In this document: piece after piece, positions 36,133 through 46,354 of the stretch
How the letters are laid out: each line of letters starts with the position of its first letter
Position numbering within the stretch: the stretch's first letter is position 1
Source of the DNA: Hydrogenophaga crocea
GTDB lineage: Bacteria > Pseudomonadota > Gammaproteobacteria > Burkholderiales > Burkholderiaceae_C
Assembly: GCF_011388215.1 (NCBI RefSeq)
Contig: NZ_CP049989.1
Coordinates: forward strand, 496,001 to 560,000
Length of the DNA: 64,000 nt
Direction: 5' to 3'
Notes under the pieces: model-generated
Told to the model about the DNA's origin: nothing
Database searches by the model: none
What the model saw: only the letters and a program-made list of their open reading frames with translations
Position numbers and translations under genes: made by a program

Positions 36133-37062
36133 TCAGGCCACGCAGATCGACAGCGCCTGGTCGACGCGCGCGCGCGTGCTCTGCGTGAGGTGGTCGAGAA
36201 ACACCTGGGTGCGCCGCGGCACGAATTTGCGGCTGGGCAGGGCGGCATAGAGCGTGAGGCGGTTGGTGATCCAGGGGCTGAGCACGCGCACCAGATCGCC
36301 GTCGGCCAGCAGCGGCGCGGCGAGCTCCACCGAGGTGGCGGTGATGCCCGCTCCGTCCAGCGCGGCATGCATCAGCGTGTCGGTGTGGTTGGCCCAGAGC
36401 ACGGGCTGCACGTCGATCTCGACCGCGCGGTCTTTTTCGTTCGCATTGAGCAGACGCCACTTGCGCGAGCGCCCGCCCGCGGGCTTGAGGCGCAGCACGT
36501 CGTGCTGCGCGAGGTCTTCGGGCGTGGCGGGCAGGCCGCGGCGCGCGATGTACTCGGGCGAGGCGAGCAGGATGCCTTCGGTGCTGATGACCTTGCGCGC
36601 GATCACGTTGGCGTCGAAGCTGCCGTCGGCGCCGATCAGGGTGACGTCGTAGTCCTCCACCGGCGGCTCGCGGTGGGTCTCGACGTCGATGTCGAGCCGG
36701 ATCTTGGGGTAGGCCTGCCGAAAGCCCGCGACCATGGGCGCGAGCACGTGGGTGGCCAGCACCGGCGGCGCGAGCACGCGCAGCACGCCCGCGAGTTCCT
36801 GGGTCTGCGAACTCACGAGCGCGCTGGCTTCTTCGAGGTCGAGCAGGATCTGGCGCACGCGGTCGAGGTAGATCTCACCCGCTTCGGTGAGCGAGACGCG
36901 CCGCGTGGTGCGGTGCAGCAGCCGCGTGCCCAGGTGGTCTTCGAGGTCGGCCACCAGGCGCGTGACCACGGCGGGGGAGAGGTCCATGGCGCGGGCGGCG
37001 GCCGCAAAGCCGCCCTCGTCCACCACCTTCTGGAAGGTGCGCATCGAATGCAATCGGTCCAT
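36133..37062 (-). CDS. LysR-family transcriptional regulator
   Basis: A 309-residue regulator: winged HTH at residues ~1-60 (FAAAARAMDLSPAVVTRLVA), then the two-lobed periplasmic-binding-like effector domain starting near residue 90. It begins 10 bp after the histidine kinase stop on the same strand, so it is probably co-transcribed with the two-component system rather than divergent from a target, which is unusual for LysR genes. Target and effector unknown. Confidence 0.88.
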   Translation of the reverse strand: MDRLHSMRTFQKVVDEGGFAAAARAMDLSPAVVTRLVADLEDHLGTRLLHRTTRRVSLTEAGEIYLDRVRQILLDLEEASALVSSQTQELAGVLRVLAPPVLATHVLAPMVAGFRQAYPKIRLDIDVETHREPPVEDYDVTLIGADGSFDANVIARKVISTEGILLASPEYIARRGLPATPEDLAQHDVLRLKPAGGRSRKWRLLNANEKDRAVEIDVQPVLWANHTDTLMHAALDGAGITATSVELAAPLLADGDLVRVLSPWITNRLTLYAALPSRKFVPRRTQVFLDHLTQSTRARVDQALSICVA

Positions 37063-37072
37063 GGGCCGGAGC

Positions 37073-38407
37073 TTAACCGCGCAGCGGCAGGCCCACGCGC
37101 ACGCGCAGGCCGCCGCCCTCGGCCCCGTCGAGCTGCAGCTGACCGCCGTGGCGCTGCACGATCTGGTGCACGATGGCCAGCCCGAGGCCGCTGCCCGTGG
37201 TCTGTTCGGGGCGCAGGCGCGCAAAGCGCTGCAGCGCGCGCTCGCGGTCGGGCGCGGCGATGCCGGGCCCGTTGTCGCTCACGGCCAGCCAGGCCCAGCC
37301 GTCGCGCGCGCGCACCTCCACATCCACGCGGCTGCCGCGCGGCGTGTGGCGCAGGGCGTTGTCGATGAGGTTGTCGACCAGCACACGCAGGTCGTGCGGG
37401 TCGCCCATCACGTCCAGCGGCTCGCTGGGCGACAGGCCCAGGTCGACCTCGCGCTCGTCGGCGCGCGCCGAGAAGCTACCCACCGCCTCGGCGGCGAGGC
37501 GGTCCAGCCGCAGCGGCTCGGGGCGGTGCTCGCGCACGCCGGGTTCGAGCCGTGCGATCTGCAGCAGCTGGGCCACCAGGTGGGTGGCGCGCGCGATGCC
37601 GCGGTCGAGCTCGTCGAAGGCCGCACGGCGCTGCGCCTCGGTCTCGGCGCTGCGGCGCGCGAGCTGGGCCTGCAGCTTGATCGCGGCCAGCGGCGTGTTG
37701 AGCTCGTGGGCCACGTCGGCGAGCAGCGCGCGCTGGTCGTTGAGCAGGGTGTCCACGCGCGCGAGCAGCGAGTTGAGCGCGTCGCCCAGCGGCACCAGTT
37801 CGTCGGGCAGGGCCTGGGTGGCCACGGGGTGCAGGTGCTGCACGTCGCGCCGGCGCAGGTCGCGCCCCCAGGCATCGAGCGGGGCGAGGGCGCTGTTGAC
37901 GGCGGTGGGCATGAGCAGCCACATCACCGCCACCAGCAGCGCCAGCGGCGCCAGCAGCCAGGGCACGAATTCGGCGAAGCGCGCGAGGCGGTCGGCCGAG
38001 GTCACGGCCACCTGCACGGTCTGGCGCGGATCGGCGAGGGTGTAGACGCGCCATTCCTCGCCGCCCCAGGGCACCACGTGCAGCCCGGGCGGCTGCAGCG
38101 CGGGCCCGCCGCCCGCGAGCGAGCTGTACAGCAGCCGGCCATCGGGGCTCCAGATCTGGGTCGTGAAGTGACCGAGGTCGCTCGAGATGGGCTGCGAAGT
38201 GGCCAGGGCGTCTGCGGCCGCGCCGGGGTCGCCGGGCGGGGGCACGCCGTGGCGCACCACCGAGTGCGCGATCAGCTGCAGGCTGTTGTCGCGCACATCG
38301 TTGAACGCGCCCCAGGCCAGGTGGTGGGTGAGCAGGCCTTCGAGCACGGCCGCAACGATCAGCGCGCCCACCTGCCACGACAGCAGGCGCTGGCGGATCG
38401 ACCTCAT
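37073..38407 (-). CDS. Sensor histidine kinase (QseC/TctE-like)
   Basis: A 444-residue inner-membrane kinase: membrane segments near 12-28 and 148-166, a periplasmic sensor of ~120 residues between them, a HAMP-like region, phospho-acceptor His234 in DVAHELNTPLAAIK, N-box DNLIDNALRHTP, and ATP-lid motifs DNGPGIA and GSGLGLAIVHQI. Architecture resembles QseC/TctE-type sensors. Its ATG overlaps the regulator's stop (ATGA). The signal is unknown. Confidence 0.88.
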   Translation of the reverse strand: MRSIRQRLLSWQVGALIVAAVLEGLLTHHLAWGAFNDVRDNSLQLIAHSVVRHGVPPPGDPGAAADALATSQPISSDLGHFTTQIWSPDGRLLYSSLAGGGPALQPPGLHVVPWGGEEWRVYTLADPRQTVQVAVTSADRLARFAEFVPWLLAPLALLVAVMWLLMPTAVNSALAPLDAWGRDLRRRDVQHLHPVATQALPDELVPLGDALNSLLARVDTLLNDQRALLADVAHELNTPLAAIKLQAQLARRSAETEAQRRAAFDELDRGIARATHLVAQLLQIARLEPGVREHRPEPLRLDRLAAEAVGSFSARADEREVDLGLSPSEPLDVMGDPHDLRVLVDNLIDNALRHTPRGSRVDVEVRARDGWAWLAVSDNGPGIAAPDRERALQRFARLRPEQTTGSGLGLAIVHQIVQRHGGQLQLDGAEGGGLRVRVGLPLRG

Positions 38408-39072
38408 GCCGGACCCGGTTCGACCAGCTTGTAGCCCACGCCGCGCACGTTGCGTATCCAGGCCGCGCCGAGCTTGCGGCGCAGGTGGTGCAGGTGCACT
38501 TCGATGGCGTTGCTCGCGACCTCGTCCTGCCACGAGTACAGGCGCTGCTCGAGCTGCTCGCGCGAGAGCACGTGGCCGGGGCGTTCCATGAGCGCGGCCA
38601 GCAGGTCGAACTCGCGCGGAGAGAGCTGCACGGGCTGGCCCTCGAGCGTGACCTCGCGGCGCTGCGGCTGCAGCATGAGCGCGCCCAGCCGCATTTCGGG
38701 CTGGGGCCGGCCCTGGCGGCGCCGCGCCAGCGCGTGCACGCGCGCGATCAGCTCGTCGAGATCGAAGGGTTTGGTGAGGTAATCGTCGGCGCCCAGGTTC
38801 AGGCCGGTCACGCGGTCGTTCACGCCGTCGCGCGCCGACACCACCAGCACCGGGATGTCGTGCTGGTCGGCGCGCAGCCAACGCAGCAGCTGAAGGCCGT
38901 CCTGGCGTGGCAGGCCGATGTCGAGCACCAGCACCTCGTGGCCGCCGGCCTCGAGCGCGGTCTGGGCCTCGACGCCGTCGCGCACCCAGTCGACCGCGAA
39001 GCCGGCCATGCCCAAGCCACGCTCTAGGCCGGGTCCGAGCATGGGATCGTCTTCGGCGAGCAGGATTCGCAT
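38404..39072 (-). CDS. OmpR-family response regulator
   Basis: A 222-residue regulator with a receiver domain (acidic pair in LLAEDDPMLG, phospho-acceptor Asp51 in LVLDIGLPRQDG, Lys101 in YLTKPF) and a C-terminal winged helix (LSPREFDLLAALMERPGHVL, then VHLHHLRRKLG). QseB/TctD-like. It heads the minus-strand run regulator-kinase-LysR and is divergent from the cupin gene across 117 bp. Confidence 0.9.
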   Translation of the reverse strand: MRILLAEDDPMLGPGLERGLGMAGFAVDWVRDGVEAQTALEAGGHEVLVLDIGLPRQDGLQLLRWLRADQHDIPVLVVSARDGVNDRVTGLNLGADDYLTKPFDLDELIARVHALARRRQGRPQPEMRLGALMLQPQRREVTLEGQPVQLSPREFDLLAALMERPGHVLSREQLEQRLYSWQDEVASNAIEVHLHHLRRKLGAAWIRNVRGVGYKLVEPGPA

Positions 39073-39189
39073 GAACCGAGAGTGTGCGCGAAAAAGCGCG
39101 TGTCCCGCGACCCCGTCGGCGGCGCCCGTGCCGGGAAACCTTGTCGGCGGCCCGGGTGGCGCGGCGCGGGATTCGGTTAGTGTCGGGGC

Positions 39190-39573
39190 ATGAGCAGCTT
39201 AACCCGCGTCATCCTCTTCACCGACACCGACGGCCGCGCGCGCTTTCGCGAAGAGCGTCTGCCGCTCGACCAGGGCACGCCGGCGGCGCGCCTGTCGGCC
39301 CTGCAGCCGGCCACCGGCCTGCAACTGCGCGAGAGCCCGGTGGGTTTTCGCAGCGCCTTCCATTGCACCGAGAGCCCGCAGTGGCTGTTCGTGCTGCGCG
39401 GGCGCATGGAGATCGGCCTGCAGGATGGCAGCAGCCGGGTCTTCGGCCCGGGCGAGCATTTCTATTCCGCCGACACGCTGCCGGCCGGCGCCACCTTCGA
39501 CCCCACCGTGCACGGCCACTGGAGCCGCCAGGTGGGCGACGAGCCGCTGGTGACGGCCTTTGTGAAGGGCTGA
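39190..39573 (+). CDS. Small cupin-domain protein
   Basis: A 127-residue single cupin. The two conserved barrel motifs are degenerate (FHCTESPQWLFVLRGRMEIG and FGPGEHFYSADTLPAGATF), with His residues that could bind metal. Function unknown. Start ATG at 39190. It is monocistronic and ends in an inverted-repeat-rich gap facing the helicase gene. Confidence 0.7.
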   Translation: MSSLTRVILFTDTDGRARFREERLPLDQGTPAARLSALQPATGLQLRESPVGFRSAFHCTESPQWLFVLRGRMEIGLQDGSSRVFGPGEHFYSADTLPAGATFDPTVHGHWSRQVGDEPLVTAFVKG

Positions 39574-39682
39574 GCGACCCACGCAGCGTGGGGGCCGACA
39601 CGATCCGGCGCCGGGCCGCCCCAAGCCGGATCAGCCCCCTCGGGGGGCAGCGACCCGCGCAGCGGCGGAGCGTGGGGGCGCT
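39574..39682. repeat. Cluster of inverted repeats between converging genes
   Basis: The 109-bp gap is packed with hairpins: CCCACGC/GCGTGGG (39578-39592), GATCCGGC (39602-39609) pairing with GCCGGATC (39625-39632), and GCCCCC/GGGGGC (39634-39648). The first and last parts are related (CGACCCACGCAGCGTGGGGG against CGACCCGCGCAGCG then GAGCGTGGGGG). Similar CCCCCTCGGGGGG blocks recur between genes in comamonads from memory; it may act as a bidirectional transcription stop. Confidence 0.6.
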
Positions 39683-41407
39683 TCAGTTGTTTCCGATGCG
39701 GCCGAAGGAGGTGCGCAGCGGATCCACCGGACCATCGCCACGCGGGCCGCCGCCGCCGCCCTTGCCCTTTTTCTTGTGGCGGTTGCTCGTGCGCATGGCG
39801 TCGATGCCGGTGCGCAGCGGATCGGGCTGGCCGTTGGGGTTGGCCTGGCGCGGCTTGGGGTCGCGGATGCGCAGGCTGCCCAGGTGGGCGTTCGGGCCCG
39901 GCTGGCGCTCGTGGCCCTCTTCGCCCTCGAAGCGCGGCGGGCGATCGCCGCGCGGCGGGCGCTGGCGCTGCTGGCCGCCGCCGGCGTTGAAGTTCTGGCC
40001 ATTGCCCTGGCCCTGGCCCTGCGGGCGCGGGCCCTTGGCCTTGTGGCGGTTCTGGCCGTTGCGGTTCTGGCCCTGACCCTGGCCGTTGCCTTCGCCCTGG
40101 CCGCGGCCCGGGCCTTCGTTGGACTTTTTCTCGCGGATGCGCTGCACCATCTCCTGGCGCGCGGCCTTGGCGGCCGCGGCCATCACCTCGCGGCTGGGCG
40201 GCTTGCCGGCGCCGCCCCAGAGGGTCTGGCGGCCCATGGCGATGGGCTCGGCCTTCTCGCCCGGTTCGGGCATGAACTCGGCGAACATCTCGACCGGGAT
40301 CTGCTGCTTGGTGAAGCGCTCGATCTCCATCATGAAGCCCTCTTCGTCGAGGCTCACGAGGTTGACCGCCTGGCCTTCGCGGCCCGCGCGGCCGGTGCGG
40401 CCGATGCGGTGCACGTAGTCTTCGCAGATGTTGGGGATGTCGTAGTTGACGACGTGCGGCAACTCGTCGATGTCGATGCCGCGGGCGGCGATGTCGGTGG
40501 CCACGAGGGCGCGGATCTCGCCGCTCTTGAAGCCGGCCAGCGCCTGGGTGCGCGCACCCTGGCTCTTGTTGCCGTGCAGCGCCATGGCCGTGACGCCGTG
40601 CTTGTTGAGGTACTCGGCCACGTTGTTGGCGCCGAACTTGGTGCGCGTGAACACCAGCACCTGGCTCCAGTTGTGCAGCTGGATGATGTGCACCAGCAGC
40701 GCCTTCTTCTTGCCGCGGCCCACGGGGTGGATGACCTGGGTGATGCGCTGCACCGTGGTGTTGGGCGGCGTGACCTGGATGTGCTGCGGGTCCTTGAGCA
40801 GGCCGTTGGCGAGTTCGCGGATCTCGTCGCTGAAGGTGGCCGAGAACAGCAGGCTCTGCTTGCTCTGGGGCAGCAGGGCCAGCACCTTCTTCACGTCGTG
40901 GATGAAGCCCATGTCGAGCATGCGGTCGGCTTCGTCGAGCACCAGCATCTGCACGGTGGACAGGTCGAGGAAGCCCTGTTGCTGCAGGTCGAGCAGGCGG
41001 CCGGGCGTGGCGACCAGGATGTCGACGCCGCGCTTCATGGCGTTGATCTGGGGGTTCATGCCGACGCCGCCGAAGACCACGGCGGAGCTCAGGTCGACGT
41101 GCTTGCCGTAGACGCGCACCGACTCTTCGACCTGGGCCGCGAGTTCGCGCGTGGGCGTGAGCACCAGGGCCCGGATGCCGATGCCGCCGAAGCGGTTGGC
41201 GCCGCGCGGACCCTGCGAGAGGCGCTGCAGCATGGGCAGCGTGAAGGCGGCGGTCTTGCCGGTGCCGGTCTGCGCGCCGGCGAGCAGGTCGCGGCCCGCG
41301 AGCACGGCGGGGATGGCCTCGACCTGGATCGGGGTCGGGGTGTTGTAGCCGTGCTCCTGCACGGCTTGCACGATGGCCGGGGCCAGGTTCAGTTCTTCGA
41401 AATTCAT
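39683..41407 (-). CDS. rhlE: DEAD-box RNA helicase, RhlE-type
   Basis: A 574-residue ATP-dependent RNA helicase. Motifs in order: Q motif (YNTPTPIQVEAIP), I AQTGTGKT, Ia PTRELAAQ, Ib TPGRLLDL, II DEAD, III SAT, V ATDIAARGIDI, VI HRIGRTGR. The C-terminal ~190 residues are low-complexity, rich in Gly, Gln, Asn, Arg, typical of RhlE, and should bind RNA and the degradosome or ribosome precursors. ATG at 41407 starts MNFEELNLAPAIVQ; a GTG at 41422 would add five residues. Confidence 0.9.
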   Translation of the reverse strand: MNFEELNLAPAIVQAVQEHGYNTPTPIQVEAIPAVLAGRDLLAGAQTGTGKTAAFTLPMLQRLSQGPRGANRFGGIGIRALVLTPTRELAAQVEESVRVYGKHVDLSSAVVFGGVGMNPQINAMKRGVDILVATPGRLLDLQQQGFLDLSTVQMLVLDEADRMLDMGFIHDVKKVLALLPQSKQSLLFSATFSDEIRELANGLLKDPQHIQVTPPNTTVQRITQVIHPVGRGKKKALLVHIIQLHNWSQVLVFTRTKFGANNVAEYLNKHGVTAMALHGNKSQGARTQALAGFKSGEIRALVATDIAARGIDIDELPHVVNYDIPNICEDYVHRIGRTGRAGREGQAVNLVSLDEEGFMMEIERFTKQQIPVEMFAEFMPEPGEKAEPIAMGRQTLWGGAGKPPSREVMAAAAKAARQEMVQRIREKKSNEGPGRGQGEGNGQGQGQNRNGQNRHKAKGPRPQGQGQGNGQNFNAGGGQQRQRPPRGDRPPRFEGEEGHERQPGPNAHLGSLRIRDPKPRQANPNGQPDPLRTGIDAMRTSNRHKKKGKGGGGGPRGDGPVDPLRTSFGRIGNN

Positions 41408-41659
41408 TGTGTGAAGCGGCACCCTTCCTGGGTGCTGGGGGGCATCGGCCGCTCGGGGGTGCCGGTTGGGGCGCCGCCCCGCTCAGTCGGGGGCCGATGG
41501 ATTTCCGGGGGATTGGGCGGCTTCCGCGCGGGAAGCGCGCCCCCAGCAGACAGCTGGTGCCGGGCCAACTGATGTGCCCAGACGGCCCGTATTGTGGCAT
41601 GGGTCGATAATCCAGGGTTTTGCGCTGTGCCCGGCGCTGCAAATTCTTCACAGACCACC
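41408..41659. promoter_or_regulatory. Divergent region rhlE / ettA
   Basis: A 252-bp gap. Close to the helicase start lies the hairpin GCACCC-TTCCT-GGGTGC (41419-41435), which in the rhlE transcript would form just upstream of the ribosome site and might modulate translation. On the ettA side there is GATAAT (41606-41611) without a matching -35. The rest is GC-rich with no recognised site. Confidence 0.35.
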
Positions 41660-43317
<1,658 letters not shown>

Positions 43318-43321
<4 letters not shown>

Positions 43322-43863
43322 ACGAAGCCGCCGTCATCGCCGCGACGCGGCACTGGGTGGAGAAGGCCGTCATCGGCCTCAACCTGTGCCCGTTCGCGCG
43401 CGCCGTGTGGGTGAAGAACCAGGTGCGCATCGTGGTGAGCCAGGCGCGCCACGTGGACGGCCTGCTCGACGACCTCGACCGCGAACTCGATCTGCTCGCC
43501 GCCACGCCGGCCGAGCAGATCGACACCACGCTGATCGTGCACCCCACGCTGTTCCCCGACTTCCTGGTCTTCAACGACTTTCTCGACATCGCCGACGAGG
43601 TGGTTGCCGAGCACGGGCTCGAGGGTGTGATCCAGGTCGCGGCCTTCCACCCCGACTGGCGTTTCGAGGGCACCGAGCCCGACGACATCACCAACGCCAC
43701 CAACCGCGCGCCCTTCGCCACGCTGCACCTGCTGCGCGAAGACAGCGTGGCGCGGGCCGTGGCCACCGAGGGCGGCGACGCCGAGGCCATCGTGGCGCGC
43801 AACATCGAAACCCTGCGCCGCCTGGGTGCCGAAGGCTGGGCCAACCTTCTGCCGAAACCGTGA
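43318..43863 (+). CDS. DUF1415 family protein
   Basis: A 181-residue protein of the DUF1415 family: VEKAVIGLNLCPFARAV near the start, FPDFLVFNDFLDIADEV and VAAFHPDWRFEGTEPDDITN. Function unknown; the Cys and His residues are conserved in the family. GTG at 43318 overlaps the ettA stop, so it is translationally coupled. A GATCGG/CCGATC hairpin (43867-43888) follows the stop but lacks a T-tract. Confidence 0.82.
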
Positions 43864-43920
43864 ATTGATCGGCCAAAAGGGCCCGATCGATCCTTGTTGG
43901 GATACGGTGGCGGGTAGACA

Positions 43921-46035
43921 ATGCGTCCGGCCCCACCGTCGCCCATCCGACTCATGCCCAACGCCCCGCTGCCGGTTTACGAGCAATGCCTGACCGAGGC
44001 GCTTGAAGCCTCCCGCCAATGGATCCCCGCCTGGCTCGACCGTCTCCAGGTCCAGCTGCGCGAGCGCGAGGCCATGGCCCCCAACTACCCCGAGCGCAAT
44101 GCGCTGATCGACGCCTACACGCTGCTGCAGCGCCAGCGCGACAACGTGGCGCGGCACTGGCTGTCGGCACTGGCCGAAGAGCTCGAAGGGGTGTCGGGCG
44201 AGGCCGCGGGCCCGGTGCGCCGCACCTCGCTGAGCCTGGACGAGCTCGAGCTCATGGGCGACGACCAGGTGCAGGAGAAGGTCGAGACCGCGCGCGTGCA
44301 GCAGCTCGCGACCATGGCCGCCGAGGAGCACTTCAACGAATTCACGGCGCGGCTGTCCACGGCCCAGGGCCTGCGCGCGGTCAACGCCGACGCCAATCCG
44401 CTGCGCGTGTCGGTCTACATCGACACGCTCACGGGGGCCCTCAAGGCGCTGCAGATCGCGCCCGCCATGCGCGCGCGCTGGCTGCAGGTGGGCGCCAAGT
44501 CGCTCGGCGCAGCGCTGGCCGACATGTACGTGCGGCTCGACAGGATGCTGGCCGCGCGCGGCGTGCAGCCTGCGGGCTACAACGTGGTGACCTCGCCCGA
44601 TTCGCGGGTCTTCCTCGACGAACAGCTCGAAGGCCCCGACCTGCTCGAAGAGCCGATGTCCGAGCGCGCGGCCCTGCTCACGCTCGACCACCTGCACCAG
44701 CTGCTGGTGGGCAGCGAAGAGGTGGGGGGCGACCAGGCCGCCGACGACGGCATGTCGCGCTCGATCGCGGCCGAGGTCGTCACGCTGCTCACGCAGCGCA
44801 TCACCGGTGACCGCCGCCTGCTGCGGCCGGTGCGCTCGGCGCTGCGCGACATGTCGCCGGCGCTGCACGAGCTCGCGCGCGACAACCCGCGCTTCTTTGC
44901 CGACAAGAACAACCCGGCGCGCCGCCTGCTCGACAACGTCACGGCGCGTGGCCTGGCCTTCACCAGCGAGAAGGACGAAGGCTTCAGCAGCTTCCTGTCG
45001 GAGCTGCGCCAGATCGTCACCGAACTGCGCCGCCCCGGCGGCAAGCTCGAGGCGCGCTTCCCGGCGCAGCTCGAGCGGCTGCGCCGCTCGCAGGACGAAT
45101 CGCTGCCGCGCGGCGAGCTCGAGGCGCGCGGCCGTGCCGTGCAGACGCTGGTGCGTGTGGAGCAGCGCAAGCTGCTGGCCGAGAAGGTGGCCGAAGAATT
45201 CCGCGCCCGGCCCGACTACCCCAAGGCGCCCGGTCCGGTGCGCCGCTTCCTCACCAGCGTGTGGGCGCAGGTGGTGGCCAAGGCGCGCATCGACGAGAGC
45301 GAGCAGCCGCCCATGCTGTCGGGCGATTCCACGGCCAAGCGCTACGTGGACATCCTGTCCGATCTGCTGTGGTCGAGCCAGCTCGCGCTCGCGAGCCAGA
45401 ACCGGCCGCGCCTGGTGAAGGTGATCCCGCCGGTGCTGCGCACGCTGCGCGAAGGCCTGGATTCGATCGACTACCCGCGCGAGAAGGTCGAGGCCTTCTT
45501 CCAGACTCTCATGGGGCTGCACGAAGCGGCCTACAAGACGCAACGCAGCGAGCGCGCGGCGAGCGCGCTCGAGGCCCAGCCCGAGGCGCCGGTCGACCCC
45601 GACGCCAGCCGTCTCAACCCCGACGACGCCGAGCTGTGGATGCGCCACCAGGAGGCGCGCGAGACGAACTTCTACGACGACGCGCTGCCCGAGACCACGC
45701 AGCCGGCGTTCATGAACACCCTGCCCATGCAGCGCGACTGGTCCGAGATCAAGGCCGAGGTGGCGCTGCGCGACGCCTCGTCGCTCGCGGTGGGCAGCTG
45801 GTTCGACCTGGCGCAGGACGAACAGACGCTGCGCGTGCAGCTCACCTGGGCCAGCCCGCACGGCACGCTGTTCCTTTTCGGCACGGCCTCGGGGCGCTCG
45901 CTGTCGATGACGCGCCGCGGCGTGGACCGGCTGATCGAGACCCAGAAGCTGCGCGTGGTGGCCGACCACAGCGTGGTCGACGAGGCGCTCGACGCGGTGG
46001 CCGAGCAGGCGCTCAAGAACTCGGGGAAGCGCTGA
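43921..46035 (+). CDS. DUF1631 family protein
   Basis: A 704-residue, mostly alpha-helical protein matching DUF1631, a family seen in beta- and gammaproteobacteria with no proven role. It has long charged helices (ELRQIVTELRRPGGKLEARF), no signal peptide and no membrane segment. The C terminus (TWASPHGTLFLFGTASGRSL) resembles a PilZ-like beta domain. ATG at 43954 is a possible alternative start. Cytoplasmic; spaced 57 bp from DUF1415. Confidence 0.8.
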   Translation: MRPAPPSPIRLMPNAPLPVYEQCLTEALEASRQWIPAWLDRLQVQLREREAMAPNYPERNALIDAYTLLQRQRDNVARHWLSALAEELEGVSGEAAGPVRRTSLSLDELELMGDDQVQEKVETARVQQLATMAAEEHFNEFTARLSTAQGLRAVNADANPLRVSVYIDTLTGALKALQIAPAMRARWLQVGAKSLGAALADMYVRLDRMLAARGVQPAGYNVVTSPDSRVFLDEQLEGPDLLEEPMSERAALLTLDHLHQLLVGSEEVGGDQAADDGMSRSIAAEVVTLLTQRITGDRRLLRPVRSALRDMSPALHELARDNPRFFADKNNPARRLLDNVTARGLAFTSEKDEGFSSFLSELRQIVTELRRPGGKLEARFPAQLERLRRSQDESLPRGELEARGRAVQTLVRVEQRKLLAEKVAEEFRARPDYPKAPGPVRRFLTSVWAQVVAKARIDESEQPPMLSGDSTAKRYVDILSDLLWSSQLALASQNRPRLVKVIPPVLRTLREGLDSIDYPREKVEAFFQTLMGLHEAAYKTQRSERAASALEAQPEAPVDPDASRLNPDDAELWMRHQEARETNFYDDALPETTQPAFMNTLPMQRDWSEIKAEVALRDASSLAVGSWFDLAQDEQTLRVQLTWASPHGTLFLFGTASGRSLSMTRRGVDRLIETQKLRVVADHSVVDEALDAVAEQALKNSGKR

Positions 46036-46354
46036 GCGCCAGGGCGCCAGAGGGATGGGGCCGAGCGGCCCCGCACTCGATCTGTGGCCCTTGTGCCACA
46101 ACCTCAATCCGCCATCAGCGCGGCAAATACGCGCGCAATTACCTGGGTTGGTAACCGCACCAACCGGTGAATTCAATGCCTTGCCGGGTATTGGCAGGCG
46201 GTTCAATGCCCGATTTGAACAATTGTCTCGAATCTGATGTATTCGTGACGGTTGTCGCTGCCCTTTTCCGGCCACGTTTGAATTGAGGGCAGGTCGCTAC
46301 AGTTGCGGCTTCGGCGTTTACCGGAATCCTCCGGGACGCGATCGGGAGCGGAAT
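46036..46354 (+). promoter_or_regulatory. AT-richer leader of the type I secretion operon
   Basis: A 319-bp gap without a gene, clearly poorer in GC than the flanks. It holds a perfect inverted repeat GGTTGGT-AACCGC-ACCAACC (46146-46165) and a possible sigma-70 promoter TTGAAC (46215-46220), 17 bp, TGTATT (46238-46243). The repeat could be a regulator site. No small ORF with a convincing start was found. Confidence 0.4.

Noticed and set aside
39462-41651. 729-codon minus-strand frame overlapping the helicase
   Set aside because: Shifted-frame shadow of the DEAD-box gene, whose motifs are all in the chosen frame.
46283-46354. Upstream extension of the secretion-cassette membrane protein
   Set aside because: The GTG at 46355 has a ribosome site and gives a normal positive-inside anchor; the extension adds 24 residues without such support.
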